Origin: an uncultured Roseburia sp.
Lineage (GTDB): Bacteria; Bacillota; Clostridia; Lachnospirales; Lachnospiraceae
Direction: 5' to 3'
Assembly (NCBI GenBank): GCA_947649645.1
Contig: CANSSP010000021.1
Span: 1-52,851 of the forward strand
Length of the DNA: 52,851 nucleotides
This document shows, in pieces, positions 16,677 through 25,054 of the stretch. Both the position numbers and the translations under genes were made by a program. Positions within the stretch are counted from its first letter, which is position 1. Every line of letters begins with the position of its first letter. The notes under the pieces were generated by a model. That model was not told the origin of the DNA and searched no databases. It saw only the letters and a program-made list of their open reading frames with translations.

Positions 16677-17510
16677 TCAGCCCAGAGGAATGACGGAGTT
16701 TGCAATTCTCTTTTCGTTTCCGATCAGCGTCGTATAAAACCGCTCTTCAATACCGAAAAGAAGCAGCCTGAGTTCTTCCTCACTCCCGATCTCAAAAGAA
16801 CCTTCCGCATTCTGCAGATTCGGACAATAATCATGGATATACTGAAACATCTCCTTTTGCTGCCCGGCCTGCAGGCGTGACAGCGTATCCTGCGCCAGCG
16901 CAATCCGCTTCCGGTTGGCCGTTTTCACCTGCTTTGAAGAAAAATCATTTTTCAGCGTGATAAAATCGCTGTTAAGAAACGCTGCCGTATCCTCCTCCGT
17001 CGCCGTGCGGTAAATCTGACCGATACCTGTAAAGATCCCGGTGATCGAAGAAAATCTACGGAAATAAAGCCGGTCCTCTGCCCGCACATAGACGGCATCC
17101 GGAACCTCGTTCAATGTGATCATCGCCGGGCCCGGATCATACCGAAAATCATTTCCGATATGGATAATCATTTTCCGTCTGACCACCCGCGCTTTCGTTA
17201 TATTCTGAAAACAGACCCGGTCTTCCTCCTCCACAAAAAGATAATCAAGCTTAGAAAACTCTTCTACCGTGAGTTGTTTATAATCCACCGAGTCGATCGG
17301 CTCCTTAAGAATGTCGGGCGCATATCCCGACTCTGAAAAATCTCTGATAAAATACCATTCAGCCTCTTCCGCCAATGTCTCCCTGGAATACAAAACACCG
17401 CCCTCTGTTTTCTGCGTCCAGTCTGAATAGACGGTCTCTTTTGTGGATGCAAGTTTCCGATATTTCTTTTCTCCTCCCCGCTCACATATTTTTGCAAAAA
17501 TCTGGCTCAT
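16677..17510 (-). CDS. kwaB: KwaB-like protein (DUF4868), candidate Kiwa defence effector
   Basis: A 277-aa soluble protein. The C-terminal two thirds carry a pattern seen in DUF4868/KwaB proteins: TLNEVPDAVYVRAEDRLYF, then FSSITGIFTGIGQIYR, an ATEEDTAAFLNS stretch, and ANRKRIALAQDTL. Its start overlaps the stop of the upstream four-helix membrane gene by four bases, the tight pairing expected of kwaA-kwaB. In Kiwa systems KwaB is the cytosolic partner that acts against phage DNA once the membrane protein KwaA senses infection. It is slightly shorter than the KwaB length of about 315 aa that I recall. Assignment is from remembered family features and needs a profile search. Confidence 0.68.
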   Translation of the reverse strand: MSQIFAKICERGGEKKYRKLASTKETVYSDWTQKTEGGVLYSRETLAEEAEWYFIRDFSESGYAPDILKEPIDSVDYKQLTVEEFSKLDYLFVEEEDRVCFQNITKARVVRRKMIIHIGNDFRYDPGPAMITLNEVPDAVYVRAEDRLYFRRFSSITGIFTGIGQIYRTATEEDTAAFLNSDFITLKNDFSSKQVKTANRKRIALAQDTLSRLQAGQQKEMFQYIHDYCPNLQNAEGSFEIGSEEELRLLLFGIEERFYTTLIGNEKRIANSVIPLG

Positions 17511-18034
17511 TGCCTTTTATCCTTTCGTTCTATATATGTGGTATTGTTTATCCGTTTCAGAACGCCAAACCTGGCGTCTTCTGCACTGCGGATCACCTCT
17601 CCCCTTGCAATGACAAACACCCTTGTTCCCTTCTTCGTCGACACATGGTAAAAATGATACCCGAACAGCAGAAAAATCGGATTAAAATACTGTGTCTGTG
17701 CAAGAAACGTAAACAAAAATACGATTCCAAAAATAAAACACAGCGTGACGTCATCGCCGATACTGAGCGCAACAAAAAAATACCCAAGATAAACCGGCAG
17801 GAACTCCTGATCCGCCAGGGTGCATTCCACACAGTTTCCGATATTGTCATCGTCAAAACAGGGCACGAAAAGAAGCGAAATAAGAGACAGCGCGACGGGA
17901 ACCAGCAAAAGTCCGACATACACAACGCCATCGGGAACGTCACACATGCTCCACCCGGACTTGATGCCATAGACCGCAATCAGCCAGGATGTGGCGCTTA
18001 ATGTCAGAAACAAACGAAAAATAAGCTTAAACAT
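17507..18034 (-). CDS. kwaA: KwaA-like four-helix membrane protein, candidate Kiwa sensor
   Basis: A 175-aa membrane protein. The start at 18034 is set by AGAGGAGG; the frame is open to 18124 but without a site. Four hydrophobic segments lie at about residues 4-22, 37-58, 80-93 and 97-113. A soluble tail follows with QTQYFNPIFLLFGYHFY and KRINNTTYIE. Four helices plus such a tail, directly upstream of a KwaB-like gene and overlapping it by ATGA, fit KwaA, the membrane sensor of the Kiwa anti-phage system. No phage or plasmid genes adjoin it. The pair sits between NUDIX and TfoX-like genes. Confidence 0.66.
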   Translation of the reverse strand: MFKLIFRLFLTLSATSWLIAVYGIKSGWSMCDVPDGVVYVGLLLVPVALSLISLLFVPCFDDDNIGNCVECTLADQEFLPVYLGYFFVALSIGDDVTLCFIFGIVFLFTFLAQTQYFNPIFLLFGYHFYHVSTKKGTRVFVIARGEVIRSAEDARFGVLKRINNTTYIERKDKRQ

Positions 18035-18164
18035 GTAATCCTCCTCTGCTGATTCCGATCGCTGCCGCCGTCCAGAAAACGAGATATGATCCGTTTCTTT
18101 CCAACAATAATACGACACCAGCATAATAACACAGATGTCTTCAAATGCATATCCCTTATTTTAT

Positions 18165-18506
18165 TCAGAAACCATTTTCCGGTCCCTTCCTGCGCTTTCT
18201 CGGTTTTGGTTCCGGCAGCTCCCCGCACGTCGCCACCGCCAGCCTCGTCAAAAGCTCACGGTCCTCCACATCCTCGACCAGAAAATAGTTTTTCGCCCCC
18301 TCATACGGCGGCGCCTCCTTAAGGCCGGGGCAGATCTTTTGTCCCGCCCCGGTTTTCTTGATATAAAAAGCGTCGTTGCAGACCACCGCAAATATTTTTC
18401 CATCACAGTAAAGCCCATATTCACCGAACATCTTTTTATAGGTGATAACCCCTGCATCCCGCATCTGTTCCGCCACAAATTCCACAAACTCTGGTTTAGA
18501 CGCCAT
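18165..18506 (-). CDS. TfoX/Sxy N-terminal domain protein
   Basis: A 113-aa protein made of a single TfoX_N domain. Diagnostic pieces are ITYKKMFGEYGLYCDGKIFA near residue 20 and DAFYIKKTG. The C-terminus is basic (PKPRKRRKG). The gamma-proteobacterial TfoX is a competence regulator, but short TfoX_N proteins are widespread in Firmicutes and have no assigned role. GGAGGGAG lies upstream of the ATG. It begins three bases after the GyrI/DUF3795 gene ends, so the two are likely co-translated. Confidence 0.92.
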   Translation of the reverse strand: MASKPEFVEFVAEQMRDAGVITYKKMFGEYGLYCDGKIFAVVCNDAFYIKKTGAGQKICPGLKEAPPYEGAKNYFLVEDVEDRELLTRLAVATCGELPEPKPRKRRKGPENGF

Positions 18507-18509
18507 AAA

Positions 18510-19235
18510 TCACTGCTCCCTCCAACACCTGCACTGTTCAATTCGTTTTCCACCGTCGCCCTGCGCTTCATCATAAGCAAATTGTTTTAAAAGACCGCAG
18601 GGAAAATCTTCACACTCCCCGCAATGTGCATATCCCCGTTCCTCACAGCAGGCCTTCACCGGACAGGCTTCACCCCAGAATGGTTTCTGTATATGTACGC
18701 AGCCCGCACAGTTCATCTGCCCGCGATAATTGCACTCGCCGCATAAAATGCCGCACCTCGATTCGGCCACGCTCCCGCACGCTCCGGACAGTCCCACATA
18801 AATATGGATCTCTGCATTTTCCATATTGCCGTCCTGGTATTCCTCGAAATCACACCGGAACGCTCTGGGCAGATTCATCTGCCAAATCTCCTGCCAGGCC
18901 GCGGCAACCGCCTTCACCATATCTCCGTGAACGATAAACTTTGCATACCGTCCGGCCGGAATCCGGCAGACGGCATATCTGTCCCCGTCCGGCACCTCCG
19001 TCGTCTCACACCCCACAACGGCAGTGTAATCATTTTTTTCATCTCCGGCATAATCCGTGTAAATCCCCATGGCTTTTTGGTCTGTCCCGCCGGCAATGGA
19101 CGCATACACGCCCTCGTTGTAAAAACGGTTCCACAGCCCTCCGATGACCGCTCCCATATCGGGCGCGGCATTGTTCGTCCGCGCTGATAAGCCGACGACG
19201 ATTTTTTCTTTCAGTGTCACAATTTCATATTCCAT
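18510..19235 (-). CDS. GyrI-like effector-binding domain fused to DUF3795 cysteine-rich domain
   Basis: A 241-aa two-domain protein; the start at 19235 is MEYEIVTLKE. Residues 1 to about 155 form a GyrI-like/AraC effector-binding domain (IPAGRYAKFIVHG, NAEIHIYV), which binds small hydrophobic or drug-like ligands in related proteins. Residues about 165-235 hold paired cysteines (CGILCGECNYRG, MNCAGCVHI, CPVKACC, HCGECEDFPC) typical of DUF3795, which probably binds zinc. There is no DNA-binding domain, so it would act as a stand-alone sensor or carrier. It follows the WYL regulator by 63 bp and may share the manganese-riboswitch transcript. Confidence 0.88.
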   Translation of the reverse strand: MEYEIVTLKEKIVVGLSARTNNAAPDMGAVIGGLWNRFYNEGVYASIAGGTDQKAMGIYTDYAGDEKNDYTAVVGCETTEVPDGDRYAVCRIPAGRYAKFIVHGDMVKAVAAAWQEIWQMNLPRAFRCDFEEYQDGNMENAEIHIYVGLSGACGSVAESRCGILCGECNYRGQMNCAGCVHIQKPFWGEACPVKACCEERGYAHCGECEDFPCGLLKQFAYDEAQGDGGKRIEQCRCWREQ

Positions 19236-19298
19236 AGCATAAGACCATCCTTTGTTTTGATGTTCCCATTCTATCAGAACAACCACGACACGTATATG

Positions 19299-20207
19299 TC
19301 ATGGTTTAAAATATTTTTCACGGATTCCTTCCGCGAAAGCCAGAACCTCTTTTCGAAATTCCGCAGGCTCTAAAAGCTCTGCACCCGCCCCGAACGAAGC
19401 AATCCAGCCCACAATGCTGGTCTTATCCACAAACCCGAAAGAAAAAAGCAACGTCCCGTCCGGCAGGACCGTAAAGCTTTCCGGCCCGTATTCTTCAATC
19501 AGCCGCCATTTGTATTCCGGCTGTATTTTCGCCTTTACCTGATAATGACAGGGAAATACGCGGGACGCCGCCAGATCCGGGAGTGGTGCGGCGCGCTTCT
19601 GGAAAGAATCGCCCGGCATAAGATCCGTCATCCGCACCAGCTTAAAAAGGCGGAAATCTTCCCTGCTCCTGCACCACCCCCAGACATACCAGCTTGACCA
19701 CTGAAAAATCAGATCGTACGGCTCTATGGTGCGCTGCGATTCTCCTTTCGGCGCAAAATAAGTAAAAGAAACCGTATGTCCCGAGAGGATCGCTTCGTGC
19801 AGCAACTCTATTTTCGGGGACAGCGACGCTTTGTACCAGGAAGAGAGATCAATCAGAATATGCATATCTCCTGTCAGAAGACCGGATGCGCCCGCCGACA
19901 GCTTTTCCATCAGCTGAGCGTACCGGTTCGTTCCGCTTACGCTGTCCAGGCTCCGAAGCCCCTCTAAAATGGCCTGCATATCCGATTTGCTCAACACTGT
20001 ACGGTCAATTTTATACCCCTCCATAATGGAAACGCCGCCCTTTGGCCCGGCCTCTGTCACCAGCGGGATTCCCGCCATACACAACGCCTCAATGTCACGG
20101 TTGATTGTGCGGCGGGAAACTTCAAATTTTTCGGCAAGATAAGGCGCCGTCACCTTCTCTTTCTGCAGAAGAATCGACAGGATTCCGATCATCCGGTCAA
20201 GCTTCAC
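19299..20207 (-). CDS. HTH/WYL-domain transcriptional regulator
   Basis: A 302-aa regulator. The start is taken as GTG at 20207 because AGGAGGTG precedes it; the longer open frame would overlap the antiporter gene. A winged HTH occupies about residues 1-60 (LAEKFEVSRRTINRDIEALC). The WYL domain covers about residues 135-210 (IEPYDLIFQWSSWYVWGWC, FRLFKLVRMTDL) and a WCX-type tail follows. WYL domains bind nucleic-acid-like or small ligands. It starts 34 bp after the CaCA antiporter and is probably co-transcribed with it, so it could answer to manganese through the riboswitch. Confidence 0.93.
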   Translation of the reverse strand: MKLDRMIGILSILLQKEKVTAPYLAEKFEVSRRTINRDIEALCMAGIPLVTEAGPKGGVSIMEGYKIDRTVLSKSDMQAILEGLRSLDSVSGTNRYAQLMEKLSAGASGLLTGDMHILIDLSSWYKASLSPKIELLHEAILSGHTVSFTYFAPKGESQRTIEPYDLIFQWSSWYVWGWCRSREDFRLFKLVRMTDLMPGDSFQKRAAPLPDLAASRVFPCHYQVKAKIQPEYKWRLIEEYGPESFTVLPDGTLLFSFGFVDKTSIVGWIASFGAGAELLEPAEFRKEVLAFAEGIREKYFKP

Positions 20208-20241
20208 ATGACCACCTCCTCCGGCAGACTGCTTCCGCCCC

Positions 20242-21183
20242 TTAAAACAAATACAGAAAATATACGCCGTATCCGGCCAGCAGCGCCGCACCATGCCAGC
20301 GCTTCAGACTTTTCTCCCTGACAGAGAACAAAAGAAGAAAAAGCGCCGCGGCCCCCGCCACCAGACTGTCCGCCCTGAATCCCGGTGCAAACGGCACCGG
20401 AACGACCATGGCTGAGATTCCGACTACAAACAGAACATTAAAAATACAGCTTCCCACGATGTTTCCGATTGCAATGTCCGTGTTGCCTTTCCATGCAGCC
20501 GATACCGAAGTAAACAGCTCCGGCAGCGACGTTCCCAGAGCCACAATGGTCAGACCGATAAACCGCTCGCTCATTCCGAGAATCCGCGCTATGGCCGTTG
20601 CGGCATCCACGGCCATGCTGCTTCCGAAAATTACAAGCACAAGCCCGACGACAATCAACGCCATCATCTGCCACAGACTCCTCTGCCCCGTGGTTTTCGC
20701 AGGTTCTTCCTTCGCTTCCTGATTCTGGTTTTTCTGAGCCAGTATCAATAAATAAACGAGATACAGAACAAACAAAATGACCTGGACAATCCCGTCCGAC
20801 AGACCAACCACGCCATCCAGCCCCTGTACAAAAAGCAACATGGTGATACCGGCCAGAAACGGCACTTCGCAGCAGATTGTGGTCCTTCCCACCGCCAGCG
20901 GCCTGATCAGGGCGGAAAGACCCAGAATAAGCAGAATGTTGAGAATATTACTCCCCATCACATTGCCGATCGTGATCTCTGCACTTCCCTTCAGCGCCGC
21001 GGAAATACTTACGGCCGCTTCCGGCATACTCGTTCCCATCGCGACAATCGTTAAGCCGATCACCAGCTGCGGTATCCCATATCTCGACGCCAGAGCCGAG
21101 GCACTGTCCACAAACACTCCCGCTCCCCTGACCAGCATAACAAATCCTGCCGCCAGTAATACGGACTGTAAACACATTTCCAC
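20242..21183 (-). CDS. CaCA-family cation antiporter (YrbG-like), predicted manganese/calcium exporter
   Basis: A 313-aa membrane protein with about ten helices and the two alpha-repeats of the cation/Ca2+ exchanger superfamily. Repeat 1 has GTSMPE near residue 50 and GNVMGSN at 73-79. Repeat 2 has GTSLPE at 217-222 and GNIVGSCIFN at 240-249. A hydrophilic loop at about residues 150-167 separates the halves. The start is GTG at 21183 after AAGGAGG. The leader holds a yybP-ykoY riboswitch, which senses Mn2+, so Mn2+ export is a reasonable inferred role. By homology alone it would be called a calcium/sodium antiporter. Confidence 0.93.
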   Translation of the reverse strand: MEMCLQSVLLAAGFVMLVRGAGVFVDSASALASRYGIPQLVIGLTIVAMGTSMPEAAVSISAALKGSAEITIGNVMGSNILNILLILGLSALIRPLAVGRTTICCEVPFLAGITMLLFVQGLDGVVGLSDGIVQVILFVLYLVYLLILAQKNQNQEAKEEPAKTTGQRSLWQMMALIVVGLVLVIFGSSMAVDAATAIARILGMSERFIGLTIVALGTSLPELFTSVSAAWKGNTDIAIGNIVGSCIFNVLFVVGISAMVVPVPFAPGFRADSLVAGAAALFLLLFSVREKSLKRWHGAALLAGYGVYFLYLF

Positions 21184-21260
21184 TCAGATTCCTCCTTCCG
21201 GCAGGGCCACTGTGCGGATAGCGTGCTGTGTCGGCATGTGCATGCTCCACAACACTGTGT

Positions 21261-21299
21261 AAAAAAAGAGACCCTGCCTGATTTTTCCGGCAAAGTCTC
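21261..21299 (-). terminator. Riboswitch-controlled terminator of the CaCA antiporter
   Basis: GAGACTTTGCC (21299-21289) pairs fully with GGCAGGGTCTC (21278-21268) using two G-U pairs, then seven U residues follow. The 5' arm is part of the conserved aptamer, so metal binding would prevent terminator formation and allow transcription. Confidence 0.92.
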
Positions 21300-21380
21300 G
21301 CTATTTCATTACATAGCCGGATCCTGTCATCGTGTTGGCGGCTAAGTAAACACAAAAATGTGCCAGCTACTCCCTTTGTT
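21261..21380 (-). ncRNA. yybP-ykoY (manganese) riboswitch
   Basis: Read on the minus strand, the leader starts AAAGGGAGTAGC (loop L1 signature, ending at 21366). It continues with TTAGCCGCCAAC (L3 signature), an ATCCGGCTATG return strand, and ends with TAGCGAGACTTTGCC. These blocks match the conserved core of the yybP-ykoY family, in order and spacing. Mn2+ bridges L1 and L3 in known members and turns expression on. The P1-side segment GAGACTTTGCC is also the 5' arm of a terminator, giving an obvious switch. The predicted transcript starts at about 21380. Confidence 0.92.
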
Positions 21381-21386
21381 CTATCC

Positions 21387-21415
21387 AGCATATCTGTTTT
21401 TGCCCGGATTGTCAA
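21387..21415 (-). promoter_or_regulatory. Promoter of the riboswitch-antiporter unit
   Basis: TTGACA (21415-21410) and TATGCT (21392-21387) on the minus strand are 17 bp apart. The predicted start site falls exactly at the beginning of the aptamer. Confidence 0.8.
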
Positions 21416-21475
21416 TTTATTTTTTTCGTCTTCCAGTCAAAGCCTCACTCACACACCAGAGCAGACTACTTATAA

Positions 21476-22720
21476 TCAGTGCTTCAGCATTTTCTCAATA
21501 AATATTCCATACCCCCGCGACGCATCCGAGACAAACACATGTGTGACCGCGCCGATAATCTTTCCCTCCTGTATAATCGGGCTGCCGCTCATTCCCTGCA
21601 CAATTCCGCCCGTCAGTCCAAGCAGCCTTCGATCCGTGACCTTAAATAAAATCCCCTTGTTTTCCTCGTTTCCGCTGAAATCCAGGCTCTCAATGCTGAT
21701 CTCAAACCGTTCGGGTGTGCCGGAAACTGCCGAGATAATATAAGCTGTGCCCATACGGATGTCCTGTTTATAAGCCACTTCGTAGCCCTCGCTCCCTGCG
21801 AACACTCCCTCCTTTTTTTCCAGAATACCGTGGATACCGAGCGGTGTGTTTTCCGTGATCGTGCCAAGGCGGCTCTCCTTTCCGTAATCGATCACGCCGG
21901 ACAGCTCTCCCGGGTTCCCCCTCTCTCCCTTACGGATACCGACAATATCGGTCCGGTAAATCCATCCTTCCGACATTTCCATCAGCGTCCCGGTATCCCC
22001 GTCGCTGACGGCATGTCCAAGCGCGCCATATTGTCCGTCCTCCTTAAAATATGTCAGCGTCCCCACTCCGGCGAGATCATCCCGGACCCAGATTCCCAGC
22101 ATATAATGCCCCGTACTGCTTTTCACCGGAGTGATTGACACCTCAATATTCTCATCCTGCCGCCGGATCCCGATCACTTCCCTGCCGCCGGTAAAGGCAT
22201 CGATTTTTTCAATCAGGTCTTCCTTCTCATCAACGGCCTCGCCGTTGACACTCACAATATAATCCCCCGCTCTGACCAGGTTTTCGGCCGGGCGCACCTC
22301 TCTCCCGGCTGCATCCGTAACAGAACCGGTCCCGATCACCAGAACGCCGTCTGTCCTGGCGTAAATGCCGATCGGCATCCCGCCGGCATAGACCTTGTCC
22401 GCCTCAACCAGCATCACTTCGACATCTTTGACCGGAAATATGCCAAAAAGCCGGCAGGTCACCATATAGCTGCCCGATATGCCGTCCTCAGAAGCATCTT
22501 TAAGCACCGGCGTCCGGAACAGATTTTCAAACACCTCGCTGGCATCGTCCTCTTTTAACTCCACACTCACAGGCACGCCGAAATCATAAGAGACGGTCTG
22601 CCCTTTTGTCACATAAATCTGATCGGGAATCGCCTCGTGAAAAGACTGGACGGCAAAGACGGCCAGCAGAAAAAAACCAATATATGTGATCTGTCGCATG
22701 AACTGATAATATTTCTTCAT
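21476..22720 (-). CDS. spoIVB: SpoIVB peptidase (stage IV sporulation protein B)
   Basis: A 414-aa secreted or membrane-anchored serine peptidase with an N-terminal helix at about residues 9-27, a PDZ domain near 115-200, and a C-terminal S55 peptidase domain. The catalytic histidine is in GALGHAVSDGDTG and the serine in GIVQGMSGSPII. SpoIVB acts between forespore membranes and triggers processing of pro-sigma-K. The start at 22720 follows AAGGAG. It is last in the recN cluster. In many Clostridia spo0A follows directly, but here the riboswitch-antiporter unit lies next to it instead. Confidence 0.97.
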   Translation of the reverse strand: MKKYYQFMRQITYIGFFLLAVFAVQSFHEAIPDQIYVTKGQTVSYDFGVPVSVELKEDDASEVFENLFRTPVLKDASEDGISGSYMVTCRLFGIFPVKDVEVMLVEADKVYAGGMPIGIYARTDGVLVIGTGSVTDAAGREVRPAENLVRAGDYIVSVNGEAVDEKEDLIEKIDAFTGGREVIGIRRQDENIEVSITPVKSSTGHYMLGIWVRDDLAGVGTLTYFKEDGQYGALGHAVSDGDTGTLMEMSEGWIYRTDIVGIRKGERGNPGELSGVIDYGKESRLGTITENTPLGIHGILEKKEGVFAGSEGYEVAYKQDIRMGTAYIISAVSGTPERFEISIESLDFSGNEENKGILFKVTDRRLLGLTGGIVQGMSGSPIIQEGKIIGAVTHVFVSDASRGYGIFIEKMLKH

Positions 22721-22772
22721 GTAGTTCTCCTTCACCCGTAACCGTTTCTCTTTTCCATGCACGGATCAGTGC

Positions 22773-22812
22773 ATAATAAAGGAGGATACTGCCGCGTATC
22801 CTCCTTTATTAT
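22773..22812 (-). terminator. Long hairpin after recN
   Basis: A perfect 17-bp stem (22773-22789 with 22796-22812) around six bases, 51 bp past the recN stop. The 3' arm ends in TTTATTAT, a weak U tract. It probably separates recN and spoIVB expression. The arms contain AGGAGG and its complement, so the fold would also hide a Shine-Dalgarno-like sequence. Confidence 0.7.
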
Positions 22813-22862
22813 ATGGATATTTTCTTTTTTCAACCGTTCATTCTTTTCTTTTTGGACAATTT

Positions 22863-24563
22863 CTACCGTATCGCGTTTTTTTTGCTGGCAGCCAGCTCTT
22901 TCATCTCGCGCGCGCTGTCTCTCACAGTCTCCGTGATCTTTACGCCGCCGATCATACGGGCGAGCTCCCCGACGCTTTCCTCCGCGTCCAGCCCTCGTAT
23001 GGTCGAAACGGTGCTCTTTCCCCGGACCGACTTTTCAATCAGATAATGCGCGTCCGCCATCGCGGCGATCTGCGGAAGATGTGTGATGCAGATGATCTGG
23101 TGATTTCTGCCGAGCACATTCATCTTTTCCGAAACCATCTGGGCCGTGCGGCCGCTGATGCCGCTGTCGATCTCGTCAAAAATCAACGTTTCCACCGCAT
23201 CCTGATCGGCAAGCACCGTTTTTACCGCGAGCATGATACGGGAAAGTTCTCCGCCGGACGCCACCTTTCCCAGCGGTTTCAGCGGTTCGCCGGGATTTGT
23301 CGAAATCAGAAACTCCGCGTCGTCAGAACCGTTTGCGGTATAACCCGGTGTCTGCCCGAACCGCATCTGAAACTGCACGTCCAGAAAATTCAGCTCTTTC
23401 AGCGCCTCCGTCACGGCTGCCGTCAACGTTCCGGCATATTTCTGCCTTACCCTGGAAACCGCCTTACAGTGCTTTTTAAGCGTCGTCTCCGCCGCCAGAA
23501 GCTTTTCTTTTAACCCCTTTAAATATGCATCATAATCCGTCAGCCGCACAAGGCGCTTCTTTTTTTCCTCCAGCGCCTCCAGTACCGCCGGTATCGAACC
23601 CCCGTATTTTGTCTTCAGATGATTGACCTGATTCAGACGTTTTTCTACCTCATAACACGTTTCCTCGTCAAATTCCGTCTCCTCCAGGTACTCGGCCAGC
23701 TCCCGGTTAAAATCATTTAAAAGGTTGTCAATCTCAAGAAGCTGCTGTTCCAGGTCTGCAATCGCCCCGTCATAAGACGCGACGCCGGAAAGCTCTTTTA
23801 GTGCGCGGCCGGTCAGCTCTGAAGCGCACTCTCCCCCGCTGCCCGTTTTCGCATACGCCGTCCCCGCCGCCTCCATAATCTTCCTTCCGTTTGAAAACCG
23901 GCGGAACGCGTCTTCCAGCTCCTCGTCTTCCCCGGGGTGCAGGGCCGCCTCCTCGATCTCCGCGGATTCATATTCCAGAAATGAAATCTCCCGCAGACGC
24001 TCTTCCTCATCGACATCGGCCTGTTCCAGCTCCTCCGCCAGCTTCCGGTAATTCTGATATGCCTCCGCCAGTTTTTTCTTCGGCTCCCCGATCTCCTCTC
24101 TCGCATAATCGTCGAGAATCTCCAGATGTTTTTTTCTGGATAACAGGGACTGGTGCTCGTGCTGCCCGTGAATATCAATCAGAATTGCCGCGATCTCCTT
24201 TACCTTTGAAGCCGGAAAGCTCTCTCCGTTGACCTTTGCCGCTCCTCTCCCGTTGACAATCCGACGGCTTAAAATCACCGTATCGTCCTCCGGATACACC
24301 GAAAGCGCCTTTAACGCATCCACCTGCCGCCTGTCCGTGACCGAAAAGACCAGCTCCACAAAAGCCGGCTCCAGTCCGTCCCCCGCGGCATTCTCCCGCA
24401 GCATCTCCTTGTTTACCTTTTCACCAAGCGCCAGATTGATCGAACCGATGATAATCGACTTTCCTGCCCCGGTCTCACCGGAAAGGATATTAAGCCCTCC
24501 CGAAAACGTCACCTCAGACTCATCTATCAGCGCCAGGTTTTTTACATGCAGACTTTCTAACAT
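22863..24563 (-). CDS. recN: DNA repair protein RecN
   Basis: A 566-aa SMC-like ATPase that acts early at DNA double-strand breaks. Walker A is SGETGAGKS near residues 28-36. Long coiled-coil arms occupy about residues 155-365. The ABC signature VASGGELSRIMLA and the Walker B segment TLIFDEIDSGISG follow near the C-terminus, with THLPQIAAMAD as the switch region. It starts 12 bp after argR, the usual argR-recN order in Firmicutes. Confidence 0.98.
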   Translation of the reverse strand: MLESLHVKNLALIDESEVTFSGGLNILSGETGAGKSIIIGSINLALGEKVNKEMLRENAAGDGLEPAFVELVFSVTDRRQVDALKALSVYPEDDTVILSRRIVNGRGAAKVNGESFPASKVKEIAAILIDIHGQHEHQSLLSRKKHLEILDDYAREEIGEPKKKLAEAYQNYRKLAEELEQADVDEEERLREISFLEYESAEIEEAALHPGEDEELEDAFRRFSNGRKIMEAAGTAYAKTGSGGECASELTGRALKELSGVASYDGAIADLEQQLLEIDNLLNDFNRELAEYLEETEFDEETCYEVEKRLNQVNHLKTKYGGSIPAVLEALEEKKKRLVRLTDYDAYLKGLKEKLLAAETTLKKHCKAVSRVRQKYAGTLTAAVTEALKELNFLDVQFQMRFGQTPGYTANGSDDAEFLISTNPGEPLKPLGKVASGGELSRIMLAVKTVLADQDAVETLIFDEIDSGISGRTAQMVSEKMNVLGRNHQIICITHLPQIAAMADAHYLIEKSVRGKSTVSTIRGLDAEESVGELARMIGGVKITETVRDSAREMKELAASKKNAIR

Positions 24564-24575
24564 AAACCTCCTCCC

Positions 24576-25034
24576 TCAACCTTCCTTCCCTACCACTTTT
24601 TTCAGATGCTCCATAACCAGAATGGTATCCCCGGCACTGCGGACGGCGCACATTATCGTATCGTCCCCCGCGATACAGCCGACCACCTCCGCGATCTCCA
24701 TGGCATCCAGCGCTGCCGCCGCCGCCATGGCCATCCCCGGAACGGTCTTGATCACCAGGATATTCTGCGCCATATCCATCGACACAAAACAGTCGCAAAA
24801 CACCCTGGTATATTTTTCAGACTGATTTTCACCCGGAAAAGTCCTCGCCGTATATTTCTGTCTGCCTCCGCCGGACGGCGCTTTTGTCAGTCCGAGCTCC
24901 CTGATATCCCGCGACACGGTGGCCTGTGTCACCAGAAACCCTTCTTTTTCCAGGAGATCCGACAGTTCCTCCTGTGTCTCGATCTCATATTTTACGATCA
25001 GCTCCAATATCTTTCCCTGCCGCTTCGTCTTCAT
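24576..25034 (-). CDS. argR: Arginine repressor
   Basis: A 152-aa ArgR/AhrC regulator. The N-terminal winged helix covers about residues 1-70 (EIETQEELSDLLEKEGF, QATVSRDIRELGL). The C-terminal arginine-binding, hexamer-forming domain has VLVIKTVPGMA-type strands and CIAGDDTIM with the conserved aspartates. It represses arginine synthesis and induces breakdown when arginine is bound. The start is placed at 25034 (MKTKRQGK); 25046 is an alternative four codons upstream. It lies 8-20 bp after nadK. Confidence 0.96.
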   Translation of the reverse strand: MKTKRQGKILELIVKYEIETQEELSDLLEKEGFLVTQATVSRDIRELGLTKAPSGGGRQKYTARTFPGENQSEKYTRVFCDCFVSMDMAQNILVIKTVPGMAMAAAAALDAMEIAEVVGCIAGDDTIMCAVRSAGDTILVMEHLKKVVGKEG

Positions 25035-25054
25035 CTCTTCCACCATCTCCGGAC

